From Rhodoferax sp. (GTDB lineage: Bacteria > Pseudomonadota > Gammaproteobacteria > Burkholderiales > Burkholderiaceae_C), in contig JAIPCE010000013.1 of assembly GCA_021738345.1 (NCBI GenBank), forward strand, positions 1 to 35,559: a stretch of 35,559 bases of DNA, written 5' to 3'. The stretch's first letter is position 1. Each line of letters starts with the position of its first letter. Below, in pieces: positions 1-7,970 of this stretch. Made by a program: the position numbers and the translations under genes. Below the pieces are notes generated by a model, which worked only from the letters and a program-made list of their open reading frames with translations, did no database searches and was not told the origin of the DNA.

Positions 1-2526
1 CCCGACCCGACCGAAGCCGACATCAAGCAGTGGTTGCAAGGCAATCTGTCGCGGGAAACCGGCTACCAGCAGGTGGTTGATGCCATCAAGAACGTAGCTG
101 CCCAGATAAATGGTCGTCCGGTGCAGGCCCCGCCTGCAGCTACCAGCCAAGCCATTGGCCAACCGGTGCAGACGGCACTCACGCGCGAACTCGTCACAGG
201 CCAGACCCAATTTATCGCTGACATGGCCGTGCCCGGTATGGCGCACGCCGCTATTTTGCAAAGTCCACACGGACACGCGATCATCAAGAACGTTGACACC
301 ACCGAAGCACAGAACATGCCCGGCGTGATCCGTATCTTTACGGCCAAGGACACCGAAGGTGTGATGCCCATGCCGGTGATCTGGATTCCACCCAACACCG
401 AAAACCATTTCCTGCCGCACCCCTCAGGCATCGTGCCCGGTTCGCACCGTGTGTTCGCCACCGACCGGGTGCGCTTCGTCGGTGACCAATTGGCTGCCGT
501 GGTCGCAGAAACCCGTGAGCAGGCTTACGCGGCGTTGGCAAAAATCCGCGTCGACTATGAAGCTTTGCCCGTGGTCCTGGAGCCTGAAGCCGCATTGGCC
601 GAGGGGGCACCGCAATTGCACGAGACCGCGCCCAACAACCGCTTGCTGCACACGGTTTTTGGTGACAAGGCGGCAACCGAAGCCGCGATTGCTAACGCCG
701 ATGTGGTGGTGATGCAGCGCATGCATAACCAGCGCATGATGCACAACACGCTGGAAGTCCGAGGCGTATTGGCGGACTTTGATCTCCAGTCCGGTGAGTA
801 CACGCTGCGCACCAATACCCAGATTCCGTACCCGCACCGCCTCCTGATTTCGGGTTATGTGCTGGGCATCCCCTACAGCAAGCTGCGCGTGATCGTCCCC
901 CCCATGGGTGAGAGCAATGGCTGCAAGGGCAATCTGTATCCCGACACACCCTTGGTGCTGTGGATGGCCAAACAACTGGGCCGACCGGTCAAATGGGTCG
1001 ATACCCGCGAAGGCTTTGCGCGCAACACCGCGCAGTCACGTGACCAGGTGCAGTACGGCACCATTGCGGGCAGCAAGGATGGCAAGATCAGCGCCCTGAT
1101 GTGTCGCGCCTACAGCAACGTGGGCGCCTATCCGGTCATCAACGCGCCAGGCCAGCCGCTGCCATTAATTGGGAAAAGCATCACCGGCTCGTATGTCGTG
1201 CCACACGCATGTTACGAGGTTGATGTGGTTTATACGAACAAGGTTCCGGTTGCTCCGATGCGCGGCTCGGGCCGGGCCGAGGCCACGTTTTTTGTCGAGC
1301 GCATGATTGAACTGTTCGCGCAAAAAATCGGCATGGACCCAGCCGAAGTGCGGCGCATCAACATGGTGCGCGCTGACCAGTTTCCGTTTGAAAACGGCCT
1401 GGGTTGGATTTACGACTCGGGTAACTACGAAAACCTGCTCAATATGGCACTGGAAAAGGCCGAATACGCCAATCTCTCTGCCATGAAGCAAGAAGCGGCG
1501 CAACGTGGCAAATGGCTGGGCCTTGGCATCGGGTCGTATGTGGCCGTTGCCGGTGTGGGTAACTCTGCCAAGATGCTGGGCGAAGGGCTGATGAGCGGCA
1601 CCTGGGGCCATGCCTGCATCAATGTTGCTCCCTCGGGCGAGGTGGTTATCACCACCGGAGCGCAACCGCACGGGCAGTCGCAGGACACCACCTTTGCGCA
1701 GGTGGCCGCACAAGCGCTGCAAATTCCGATGCAGTACATCACGCTCAAGCATTCCGATACCGCAAGCCCCCTTTACTATGGGCAGGCCAGCTACGGCAGC
1801 CGCTCAATGAGCGTCGAAGGCGCCGCCGTGGAAAAAGCCTGCCGCGCCATCATCCAGAAAGCACGCGAGTTTGCCGCGCACCTGTTCAAGATGCCGCTCG
1901 ACCTCATCGACTACCAAGGTGGCAAGGTCATTGGCCGCCCGGCACCCGACCAGGCCGTGATGACCTTGCAACAGGTTGCGCTGATGCTGTGGCTGGGTAC
2001 TGATTTGCCCGAGCAGATGGACCCTGGGCTGGAAGCGCGCGCCTTTTTTGACCCGAAAAATTTCAATTTCCCGTTTGGCACGCACGTGGCCATCGTTGAA
2101 GTTGACAAGGAAACCTGCCAGGTTGAGCTTAAGCGGTATGTGGCAGCCAATGATTTTGGTGTCGTTGTCAACCCCGGCGTGGTGGATGGACAGACCCTGG
2201 GCAATGTGGTGCTTGGCATCGGCCAGGCACTGTCCGAAGAGGCCCGTTACGATCCAGACACCGGCAGGATGGTCAGCGCCGACTTTGACAGCTACGCCAT
2301 GCCGCGCGCGGACTGGCTGCCGCGCATCGAGATGCTGCGCACCGAAACCCCTTCGCCGTCGAACCCGCTGGGTGCCAAGGGCGCGGGTGATGTCAGCAAT
2401 CCGCCGGTTGCACCGGCCATCGTCAATGCCATTTGCAACGCCTTGTCTGAGTTCAATATCACCCATATTGATATGCCTGTGACACCGCAGAAGCTCTGGA
2501 CCCTGCTTCAATCCGCAAAGGTTTAA
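1..2526 (+). CDS. Molybdopterin-dependent hydroxylase-like large subunit fused to a 2Fe-2S domain (5' partial)
   Basis: The frame is open from the first base, so the gene starts outside the window. Codons 1-30 match the end of a xanthine-dehydrogenase-type [2Fe-2S] small subunit, and codon 60 onward is a CoxL/XDH-type molybdopterin subunit, so this is a small/large subunit fusion. Retained family motifs include MRGSGRAEATF and a PHGQSQDTTFAQ block. Three canonical positions differ. The cluster C-x-C in the usual NLCRCTGY is NLSRETGY (Ser at 49-51, Glu at 55-57). The GGGFGGK loop is replaced by GESNGCK (about 907-927). The C-terminal catalytic GxGE is GAGD (Asp at 2389-2391). The family oxidises aldehydes or N-heterocycles; with these losses I cannot say this one is an active oxidase. 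A partner FAD subunit follows 28 nt downstream. Fold is confident, activity and substrate are unknown. Confidence 0.85.
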   Translation, partial: PDPTEADIKQWLQGNLSRETGYQQVVDAIKNVAAQINGRPVQAPPAATSQAIGQPVQTALTRELVTGQTQFIADMAVPGMAHAAILQSPHGHAIIKNVDTTEAQNMPGVIRIFTAKDTEGVMPMPVIWIPPNTENHFLPHPSGIVPGSHRVFATDRVRFVGDQLAAVVAETREQAYAALAKIRVDYEALPVVLEPEAALAEGAPQLHETAPNNRLLHTVFGDKAATEAAIANADVVVMQRMHNQRMMHNTLEVRGVLADFDLQSGEYTLRTNTQIPYPHRLLISGYVLGIPYSKLRVIVPPMGESNGCKGNLYPDTPLVLWMAKQLGRPVKWVDTREGFARNTAQSRDQVQYGTIAGSKDGKISALMCRAYSNVGAYPVINAPGQPLPLIGKSITGSYVVPHACYEVDVVYTNKVPVAPMRGSGRAEATFFVERMIELFAQKIGMDPAEVRRINMVRADQFPFENGLGWIYDSGNYENLLNMALEKAEYANLSAMKQEAAQRGKWLGLGIGSYVAVAGVGNSAKMLGEGLMSGTWGHACINVAPSGEVVITTGAQPHGQSQDTTFAQVAAQALQIPMQYITLKHSDTASPLYYGQASYGSRSMSVEGAAVEKACRAIIQKAREFAAHLFKMPLDLIDYQGGKVIGRPAPDQAVMTLQQVALMLWLGTDLPEQMDPGLEARAFFDPKNFNFPFGTHVAIVEVDKETCQVELKRYVAANDFGVVVNPGVVDGQTLGNVVLGIGQALSEEARYDPDTGRMVSADFDSYAMPRADWLPRIEMLRTETPSPSNPLGAKGAGDVSNPPVAPAIVNAICNALSEFNITHIDMPVTPQKLWTLLQSAKV

Positions 2527-2545
2527 AGGATTAAAGGTCTAAAGG
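2522..2545 (+). repeat. Triple 8-nt repeat containing ribosome-binding-site cores
   Basis: Three consecutive 8-nt units, TTTAAAGG, ATTAAAGG and TCTAAAGG, run from the stop codon of the large-subunit gene to 9 nt before the ATG of the FAD-domain gene. Each carries an AAAGG Shine-Dalgarno-like core, and only the last is well spaced for initiation at 2555. Changes in copy number would shift or remove the ribosome binding site, but nothing here shows that this happens. Confidence 0.6.
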
Positions 2546-2554
2546 TCCAATACC

Positions 2555-3385
2555 ATGAATACCACTACCCTTAATTACGCCACACCCGATAGCCTGCAAG
2601 GGGTTCTGTCTTTGCTGGCCCAGGCCGGCAGCCGGGTTTTGCCCACTTCCGCCTCCTTGCCTAAAGCCGTTGACCCCGGCACCACCCTGGTCAGCCTGCG
2701 CAAGGTGCCGGGTCTGTCGCGCGTGCATGCCGATGCAGACGCACTGCACATCGGTACCTCGGTAGCGTATGCTCAGTTGCAGCAAAGTCAGTTGCTCGCT
2801 GGTCATGCAGCGCTGGTCCAGGCGCTCGCGTCGATTCGGGAACCGCACCTGCGCAACCATTGCACGCTCGGAGGCGCACTGCACGAAGGCGGCGTTGCCC
2901 ATGCACCCGTACTGGCTGCCTTGATGGCGCTTGACGCCCATGCCATAGCGCTCGGTGCTGATGGTAGCTCCGAGAGTCTGCCACTGGAAGCCTTCAGCGC
3001 CCAGGGCCAGCGTGTACCCTTTGCGAGCGACAAGCTGGCAAGCGAGGTGACGCTGGCTGCCGTGCCCGGAGCGTTTAGCTCCTACTACGCATTGTCCCAG
3101 CTCTCTGGCTTTGAACCTGACCGTGGCATCGCGATGGGGCTGCGCCTGTCCGGCCGCACGGTAGAGTCGGTGCGCCTGGTGCTGGCCGGTTTTTCCGAGC
3201 AGCCCATGCGACTGCCTGCAGTCGAGGCTGCTTTGGTCGGCGGTGCGCTGGATGTCGGTCGGATCGCGCAGGCCAGCGAGCAGGTCAGCAGTCTTGCCTT
3301 GTCTGCGCAGCGCAAAGACATACCGCAAGGCTACCTGCAACAACTTGCCAAGACCTTGATCCGGCGCGTGCTGGGGCAGTTCTAG
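2555..3385 (+). CDS. FAD-binding-domain subunit of a molybdopterin dehydrogenase-like complex (CoxM-like)
   Basis: A 276-aa protein matching the length and overall pattern of CoxM/XdhB-type FAD subunits. It has an N-terminal alpha/beta part, a central REPHLRNHCTLGGAL block equivalent to the usual HxQIRNxGTIGG, and a C-terminal CO-dehydrogenase flavoprotein-like domain. Family members normally have an AGGT/AGGQ pyrophosphate-binding loop around residue 30; here the equivalent reads LPTSAS. After TLGGAL, the usual (A)HADP-type sequence is HEGGVAHA. FAD binding may therefore be lost or altered, in parallel with the losses in the upstream large subunit. The two genes form one unit ending at the hairpin at 3424. 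Subunit identity is confident from the central block and the pairing; a redox role is not established. Confidence 0.8.
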   Translation: MNTTTLNYATPDSLQGVLSLLAQAGSRVLPTSASLPKAVDPGTTLVSLRKVPGLSRVHADADALHIGTSVAYAQLQQSQLLAGHAALVQALASIREPHLRNHCTLGGALHEGGVAHAPVLAALMALDAHAIALGADGSSESLPLEAFSAQGQRVPFASDKLASEVTLAAVPGAFSSYYALSQLSGFEPDRGIAMGLRLSGRTVESVRLVLAGFSEQPMRLPAVEAALVGGALDVGRIAQASEQVSSLALSAQRKDIPQGYLQQLAKTLIRRVLGQF

Positions 3386-3423
3386 GAAGCATCTCAGGAG
3401 TTGGAGTTTGCTATTTATTTTGC

Positions 3424-3464
3424 AGCCCACCCCCGCATGATTCATGCGAGCTGGTGGCTTTTTT
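3424..3464 (+). terminator. Rho-independent terminator after the molybdo-enzyme-like genes
   Basis: AGCCCACC pairs with GGTGGCT (one bulged base), and an inner GCATG/CATGC stem lies between them. A run of six T follows directly. It sits 39 nt after the stop of the FAD-domain gene and before the lipoprotein gene, so it probably ends that transcript. Confidence 0.75.
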
Positions 3465-3491
3465 ACCTATGATAGTGACTGAAGGAATTTT

Positions 3492-4316
3492 ATGAAGATG
3501 CACAAATGGAGTATGGGTGCCTGCCTGGCGGTGCTGCTGGTCGCCTGTGGAGGTGGTAGCGATGATGTCAATCTCGCCCCCATCGCCAACGCCGGAACCA
3601 ATCAGTCAGGTGTTCCGATGCCGTGGAAGGTGGTGCTGGATGGTAGCCGCAGTTCTGATCCCGATGGCGATAAACTGATGTACAAGTGGACTCTGACCAG
3701 CCAGCCCGCCAACAGCAAGGCAACACTTAGCTGGGATTTTTTGGCAAATGCCAGCTTTATTCCTGACAAGGAAGGTACCTACATCGCAACCTTGGTCGTC
3801 AACGACGGCCTGGCCAGCAGCCAACCGGCTACGGTGAGTATTGCCGTCAAGCCGACGGGGGCGATCGAGACAGACAAGGGCAATGCCAAGATTCTGAAGC
3901 AGATTTTTGACAACAATGATGCCAAAAAGTTTGATGACAATCTGAAATTCTTCTCCCAGAATTTTGTGGGCTATGGCAGTGGCTTCCCCACCAATGGGAT
4001 GATCAACGGCCCACAGGCCATGGTGGACTACTTCCGTGGCACCGAAGGGGATGCCTTTCCGGGAGGGAGCCACGAAATCCACCATCTGTTGACACAAGGT
4101 GAATATCTGAGTGTGGATTTTTCGTATACAGCATCCTTTTCGGGCGTGTTAAACATATACCAGAAACCGTATCCACCAACCAACCAGCCGATTACCTTCC
4201 ACTACAACATGCTTTTGCGGTTTGTTGACGGAGTAGTAACCGAAGGCTACTGGTTTGGGGAAGACTCCTTCATGTTGTTGGCGCAACTGGGCATTATTTA
4301 TCCGGTTTTCAAATAA
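3492..4316 (+). CDS. Lipoprotein with PKD-like domain and NTF2/SnoaL-like domain
   Basis: 274 aa. The N-terminus is a lipoprotein signal peptide with lipobox LVAC followed by GGGSDD, so the mature protein should be lipid-anchored at Cys19. Residues about 30-120 look like a PKD/Ig-like domain: the APIANAG start, DGSRSSDPDGD, and a Y-x-W strand followed by GTYIATLVVNDG are typical. Residues about 130-274 resemble an NTF2/SnoaL fold, with helices, a DNLKFFSQNFVGYG-like segment and later strands. I see no clear catalytic residues. A good start is supported by GAAGGAAT shortly upstream of ATG 3492. It lies alone between a terminator and the convergent LysR gene. Function is unknown; surface binding of a small ligand is a guess from the folds. 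Confidence 0.8.
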   Translation: MKMHKWSMGACLAVLLVACGGGSDDVNLAPIANAGTNQSGVPMPWKVVLDGSRSSDPDGDKLMYKWTLTSQPANSKATLSWDFLANASFIPDKEGTYIATLVVNDGLASSQPATVSIAVKPTGAIETDKGNAKILKQIFDNNDAKKFDDNLKFFSQNFVGYGSGFPTNGMINGPQAMVDYFRGTEGDAFPGGSHEIHHLLTQGEYLSVDFSYTASFSGVLNIYQKPYPPTNQPITFHYNMLLRFVDGVVTEGYWFGEDSFMLLAQLGIIYPVFK

Positions 4317-4395
4317 GCCTCTGGAGTGCTGCGGTGCGCTCCATAACGGCCAGTGTGTCGATGTCGTTTATGCTGCCCACATCGTCCACTTTCAG

Positions 4396-5313
4396 TCAAC
4401 GGGTTGGGGACTGGTGGACGATGCTGGCCTGCTCCACCGTCTGGCGTATCAACGCCACGGTTGACTGCTGGGTGAGCGTGGTGGGGCGTAGCGCGCTGGT
4501 GGCGATCGAGCTTTTGGTGCGCAGGGTGGGGGTGTGAATCGCGCGTGTCACAAAGGCTGCCGGACGGGGCGCACTGGCAACTGCGTGGTGGGACAAGATG
4601 GCACTGCCGGCACCGTCGGCCACCAGATCGAGGATGGCCGACACGCCGTCAATCTCCAGCGCAATGGTTGGACGGCAGCCCAGATTGGCCATTTCTGACT
4701 CCACATGCATGCGGATCGCGTTGGGGCGGCTTGGAATCACCAGCGGCGTTTGCGCCACCTCGCGCAGCGAGATCGCGTTGCCCTGCGTCGAACCCGCCAC
4801 ATTTTGCTGCACCAGCAAGAGGTCTTCGTCCTGCAATGGGCTAATCTCGATATCGGTGCTGGGCTGGGCGTTGTAGAGCACTGCCACATCAAGCCGACCA
4901 TTGACCAGTGCGTCGAGCAGCGTCACCGACAGACCTTCGCGAATAGAAATTTTTCCCTCGGGCATTTGCAACCGAAAGGCCCGCGTCAGCGGCACGGTCA
5001 GCACGCGAGCCAGACTGGACGGCAAGCCGACCGCTACGCGTCCGGCGAGCGAGCCGCGCACCCGGCCCATCTCTTCGCGCGCCCGCTCCACCTGGTACAG
5101 GATGCCGCGGGCATGGGCCAGCAGCAGAGCACCGGCCTCGGTGGGCAGTGCGCCGCGCCCATTGCGCGTCAGCAGGTTCTGGTGCAGTTCCACCTCCAGC
5201 AGGCGCACCTGCCGGCTCAGTGCCGGCTGGGCAACGTCAAGCGCAATCGCCGCGCGGGTAAAACTCCCCATTTCTGCGACGCGCACAAAGTATTCGAGTT
5301 GCTTGAGGTCCAT
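4396..5313 (-). CDS. LysR-type transcriptional regulator of the protocatechuate operon (probable)
   Basis: 305 aa starting at MDLKQLEYFV (ATG at 5313-5311). The frame stays open upstream, but that stretch lies across the intergenic operator and the next gene and has no LysR similarity. Residues 1-60 are the winged helix-turn-helix, with GSFTRAAIALDVAQPALSRQ as the recognition region. Residues about 90-300 are the two-lobed effector-binding domain typical of the family, and total length is normal. It is transcribed divergently from the ligJKIABC operon, with a T-N11-A box between them, which is the classic arrangement for a regulator of its neighbour responding to a pathway intermediate. The effector is not visible from sequence. 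It converges on the lipoprotein gene. Confidence 0.92.
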   Translation of the reverse strand: MDLKQLEYFVRVAEMGSFTRAAIALDVAQPALSRQVRLLEVELHQNLLTRNGRGALPTEAGALLLAHARGILYQVERAREEMGRVRGSLAGRVAVGLPSSLARVLTVPLTRAFRLQMPEGKISIREGLSVTLLDALVNGRLDVAVLYNAQPSTDIEISPLQDEDLLLVQQNVAGSTQGNAISLREVAQTPLVIPSRPNAIRMHVESEMANLGCRPTIALEIDGVSAILDLVADGAGSAILSHHAVASAPRPAAFVTRAIHTPTLRTKSSIATSALRPTTLTQQSTVALIRQTVEQASIVHQSPTR

Positions 5314-5357
5314 GGGGTGCCGTGTTAACTGTGTTTTGGAGAATACCTGACCGCAAA

Positions 5358-5376
5358 TTATGCCGAATTGTGATAA
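5358..5376. promoter_or_regulatory. LysR-type T-N11-A operator box
   Basis: TTAT, then 11 nt, then ATAA form a perfect 4+4 inverted repeat with the T-N11-A core recognised by LysR-type regulators. It is 45 nt upstream of the LysR start and 57 nt upstream of the likely start of the divergent operon, a normal location for a recognition or activation site. No convincing -35/-10 pair could be fixed beside it. Confidence 0.6.
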
Positions 5377-5433
5377 CTGATAGTGCGCTGCCTGGGCTGT
5401 TCGGGCCACTTCGGTCAGACCACAATAGCAGCC

Positions 5434-6147
5434 ATGCAGGCCCAACCCCTTAGTCCCCAGCCACCTAAGCTCCGCGGCATTTCCTCGATGGCGACACGTC
5501 AATTGTTGGCGGAGTTGACCCAGGCGTACTCGCAGCGTGCTGGGGTAGCCGTGGACATCGAGTCGGTGGGTGGCGTGGATGCGGCCAGGCGGGTGATGGC
5601 GGGTGAGTCTTTCGATGCGGTGTTTCTGGCCTCGGACGCGATCGACCAACTGCTCGCAGCCGGCCGTGTGCTTGCCGACTCCAAGGTCGATCTGGTCCAC
5701 TCTGGTGTTGCGGTGGCGATTCGCGCAGGGGCAGCGCGGCCAGACATTGGCTCGGAGGCGGCAGTGCGCAAAGCGGTGCTGGCGGCGCGCCGCGTTAGCT
5801 ATTCGACCGGTCCCAGCGGGGTTGCGCTGGTGAAGCTGTTGCAACGCTGGGACATTTTCGACGCCCTTCAGAGCCGTTTGGTACAGGCACCCGCTGGGGT
5901 TCCGGTGGGCACGCTGGTGGCGCGCGGAGAAGTGGAGTTGGGCTTTCAGCAGCTCAGCGAACTGCTCCCTCTGCCAGGGATCACCGTGCTGGGCATGTTG
6001 CCTCCCGAGATACAAATCACCACCACCTTTTCGGGCGGTTTGTGCGCGGGCTCGGTGCAGGGTGGGGCGGTGCGTGCCTTGCTAGGCTATTTAGCGTCAG
6101 CCGACACCGCCGATGCCAAACGGCGCCAGGGCATGGAGCCCGCTTAA
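5434..6147 (+). CDS. ModA-like substrate-binding-fold protein without signal peptide
   Basis: 237 aa from ATG 5434; an in-frame open stretch to 5383 exists but would run toward the operator region. The sequence follows the molybdate/extracellular binding protein (type II) pattern: a first strand then MATRQLLAELTQAYSQ, then GVAVDIESVGG, GESFDAVFLASDAID, an LVHSGVAVAIRAGA strand, and a YSTGPSGVALVKLL helix start. Such proteins normally begin with a Sec signal. Here the N-terminus is short and polar (MQAQPLSPQPPKLRG) with no hydrophobic core, so the product should stay in the cytoplasm. It is the first gene of the protocatechuate operon, 27 nt before ligJ. A cytoplasmic ligand sensor or an accessory to catabolism are possibilities; no transporter genes accompany it. 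Confidence 0.8.
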   Translation: MQAQPLSPQPPKLRGISSMATRQLLAELTQAYSQRAGVAVDIESVGGVDAARRVMAGESFDAVFLASDAIDQLLAAGRVLADSKVDLVHSGVAVAIRAGAARPDIGSEAAVRKAVLAARRVSYSTGPSGVALVKLLQRWDIFDALQSRLVQAPAGVPVGTLVARGEVELGFQQLSELLPLPGITVLGMLPPEIQITTTFSGGLCAGSVQGGAVRALLGYLASADTADAKRRQGMEPA

Positions 6148-6174
6148 TCTACCGAGTCCTTTTGGAACAGCACC

Positions 6175-7203
6175 ATGATCATCGACTGCCACGGCCACTA
6201 CACCACTGCCCCTAAAGCACTGGAGAACTGGCGCAATGCGCAAATTGCCCATCTCAACAATCCAGCACTAGGCCCCAAGGCGTCGGACCTGAAAATCAGC
6301 GACGACGAACTGCGCGAATCGATAGCGACCAACCAGCTTCGCCTGATGCGCGAGCGTGGCTCCGACCTGACCCTGTTCAGCCCGCGTGCAAGTTTCATGG
6401 CGCACCATATCGGCGACTTCCAGACCAGTGCGACGTGGGCTGGCATTTGCAACGAGCTGTGTTATCGGGTCTCCACATTGTTTCAAGAGCACTTCATTCC
6501 GGTGGCGATGCTGCCGCAGAGCCCCGGTGTAGACCCAGCCACCTGCATCCCGGAGCTGGTGAAGTGCGTGGAGCAGTACGGCAATGTGGGCATCAACCTC
6601 AACCCCGACCCCAGCGGCGGCCACTGGACCTCACCGCCCCTGTCCGACAAACACTGGTATCCGATTTACGAGAAGATGGTGGAGTACGACATTGCCGCCA
6701 TGGTGCACGTGAGCACCAGTTGCAATGCCTGCTTTCACACCACCGGAGCGCACTACCTCAATGCCGATACCACGGCCTTCATGCAGTGCCTCACCAGCGA
6801 CCTGTTCAAGGACTTCCCGACCCTCAAGTTTCTGATTCCGCATGGCGGCGGGGCGGTTCCCTACCATTGGGGGCGCTTCAGGGGGCTGGCGCAAGAACTC
6901 AAAAAACCCTTGCTCAGCGAGCACCTGCTCAACAACATTTTCTTTGACACTTGCGTCTACCATCAGCCCGGCATCGATTTGCTGACCAAGGTCATTCCGG
7001 TAGACAACATCCTGTTCGCCAGCGAAATGATCGGTGCGGTGCGCGGCATTGACCCCGAAACCGGTCACTACTATGACGACACCAAGCGCTATATCGAAGC
7101 CTCGACCCAGCTCAGCGCGACGCAACGGGCGCAAATCTATGAGGGCAACGCGCGCCGGGTGTTTCCGCGTCTGGACGCCGCATTGAAGGCCCGCGGCCAT
7201 TGA
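6175..7203 (+). CDS. ligJ: 4-oxalomesaconate hydratase (amidohydrolase superfamily)
   Basis: 342 aa, the same size as LigJ/PmdE. The enzyme adds water to 4-oxalomesaconate, giving 4-carboxy-4-hydroxy-2-oxoadipate in the protocatechuate 4,5-cleavage pathway. The metal-site residues expected for the LigJ type are present: His6 and His8 in DCHGH, His178 in MVHVS, and Glu284 in FASEM; His223 lies in the conserved IPHGGG. These match the LigJ numbering I remember. The gene is followed 37 nt later by the aldolase that uses its product. It is cytoplasmic, with no signal peptide. Members of this family act on the enol tautomer, so a tautomerase is expected in the genome, but none is found in this window. 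Confidence 0.93.
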   Translation: MIIDCHGHYTTAPKALENWRNAQIAHLNNPALGPKASDLKISDDELRESIATNQLRLMRERGSDLTLFSPRASFMAHHIGDFQTSATWAGICNELCYRVSTLFQEHFIPVAMLPQSPGVDPATCIPELVKCVEQYGNVGINLNPDPSGGHWTSPPLSDKHWYPIYEKMVEYDIAAMVHVSTSCNACFHTTGAHYLNADTTAFMQCLTSDLFKDFPTLKFLIPHGGGAVPYHWGRFRGLAQELKKPLLSEHLLNNIFFDTCVYHQPGIDLLTKVIPVDNILFASEMIGAVRGIDPETGHYYDDTKRYIEASTQLSATQRAQIYEGNARRVFPRLDAALKARGH

Positions 7204-7240
7204 GCCTCGCAACGATCCAGCAAGCAAGCGAGGCATTCGT

Positions 7241-7924
7241 ATGTATCAATTAGGCATAGTCAAACGCAACATCGTCCGGGCCGATGCGGCAGCGGTCGAG
7301 AAATTGTCTCGTTTTGGGGTCGCCACCCTGCACGAGGCCATGGGCCGGGTCGGTCTGATGAAACCCTATATACGCCCCGTTTATCCGGGTGCGCGCATCT
7401 GCGCCACCGCAGTGACCGTGCTGTTGCAGCCGGGCGACAACTGGATGATGCATGTGGCTGCCGAGCAGATTCAGCCTGGTGACCTCGTAGTGGCAGCCTG
7501 TACTACCGACAATGAGGATGGTTTCTTTGGCGACCTGCTGGCGACCAGTTTTTTGGCGCGCGGTGCCAGGGGACTGGTCATTGACGGCGGGGTGCGCGAC
7601 GTCGACGCGTTGCAGAAAATGGATTTCCCGGTCTTCAGCCGCGCCATCCATGCCAAGGGCACGATCAAGGCCACACTGGGCTCGGTCAACGTCCCGGTGG
7701 TGTGCGCCGGTGCGATGGTGCATCCCGGCGATGTGGTGGTGGCCGATACCGATGGTGTAGTGGTGGTCCCTGCCGCCATGGCACAGCAGGTCGCAGATGC
7801 TGCCGAAAAACGTGAAAACCTCGAAACCGACAAGCGCGCCAAATTTGCTGCTGGCGTGCTGGGGCTGGACCTGTACCAGATGCGCGAAGGCCTGGCGAAA
7901 GCGGGCTTGCGCTATGTGGACTGA
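7241..7924 (+). CDS. ligK: 4-carboxy-4-hydroxy-2-oxoadipate aldolase (RraA-like fold)
   Basis: 227 aa, typical for class II HMG/CHA pyruvate aldolases. It cleaves 4-carboxy-4-hydroxy-2-oxoadipate to pyruvate and oxaloacetate, the last step of protocatechuate 4,5-cleavage, in the cytoplasm. The substrate and metal site is visible as GDLLAT (residues 97-102) and DGGVRD (115-120), where Arg119 and Asp120 correspond to the catalytic Arg and metal-binding Asp of the Pseudomonas enzyme. The glycine-rich N-terminal half is shared with the RNase E inhibitor RraA, but the catabolic operon and the GDLLA/GGVRD pair point to the aldolase. It sits between ligJ and ligI. Confidence 0.93.
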   Translation: MYQLGIVKRNIVRADAAAVEKLSRFGVATLHEAMGRVGLMKPYIRPVYPGARICATAVTVLLQPGDNWMMHVAAEQIQPGDLVVAACTTDNEDGFFGDLLATSFLARGARGLVIDGGVRDVDALQKMDFPVFSRAIHAKGTIKATLGSVNVPVVCAGAMVHPGDVVVADTDGVVVVPAAMAQQVADAAEKRENLETDKRAKFAAGVLGLDLYQMREGLAKAGLRYVD

Positions 7925-7970
7925 CGCCCAAACTGGCACGCCCCAAGAACGTCCCGAATGAGAGCGACCC

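Noticed and set aside
5314-6015. Open frame extending the LysR gene upstream by 234 codons on the minus strand
   Set aside because: It covers the operator and is antisense to the ModA-like gene; the normal LysR N-terminus begins at 5313.
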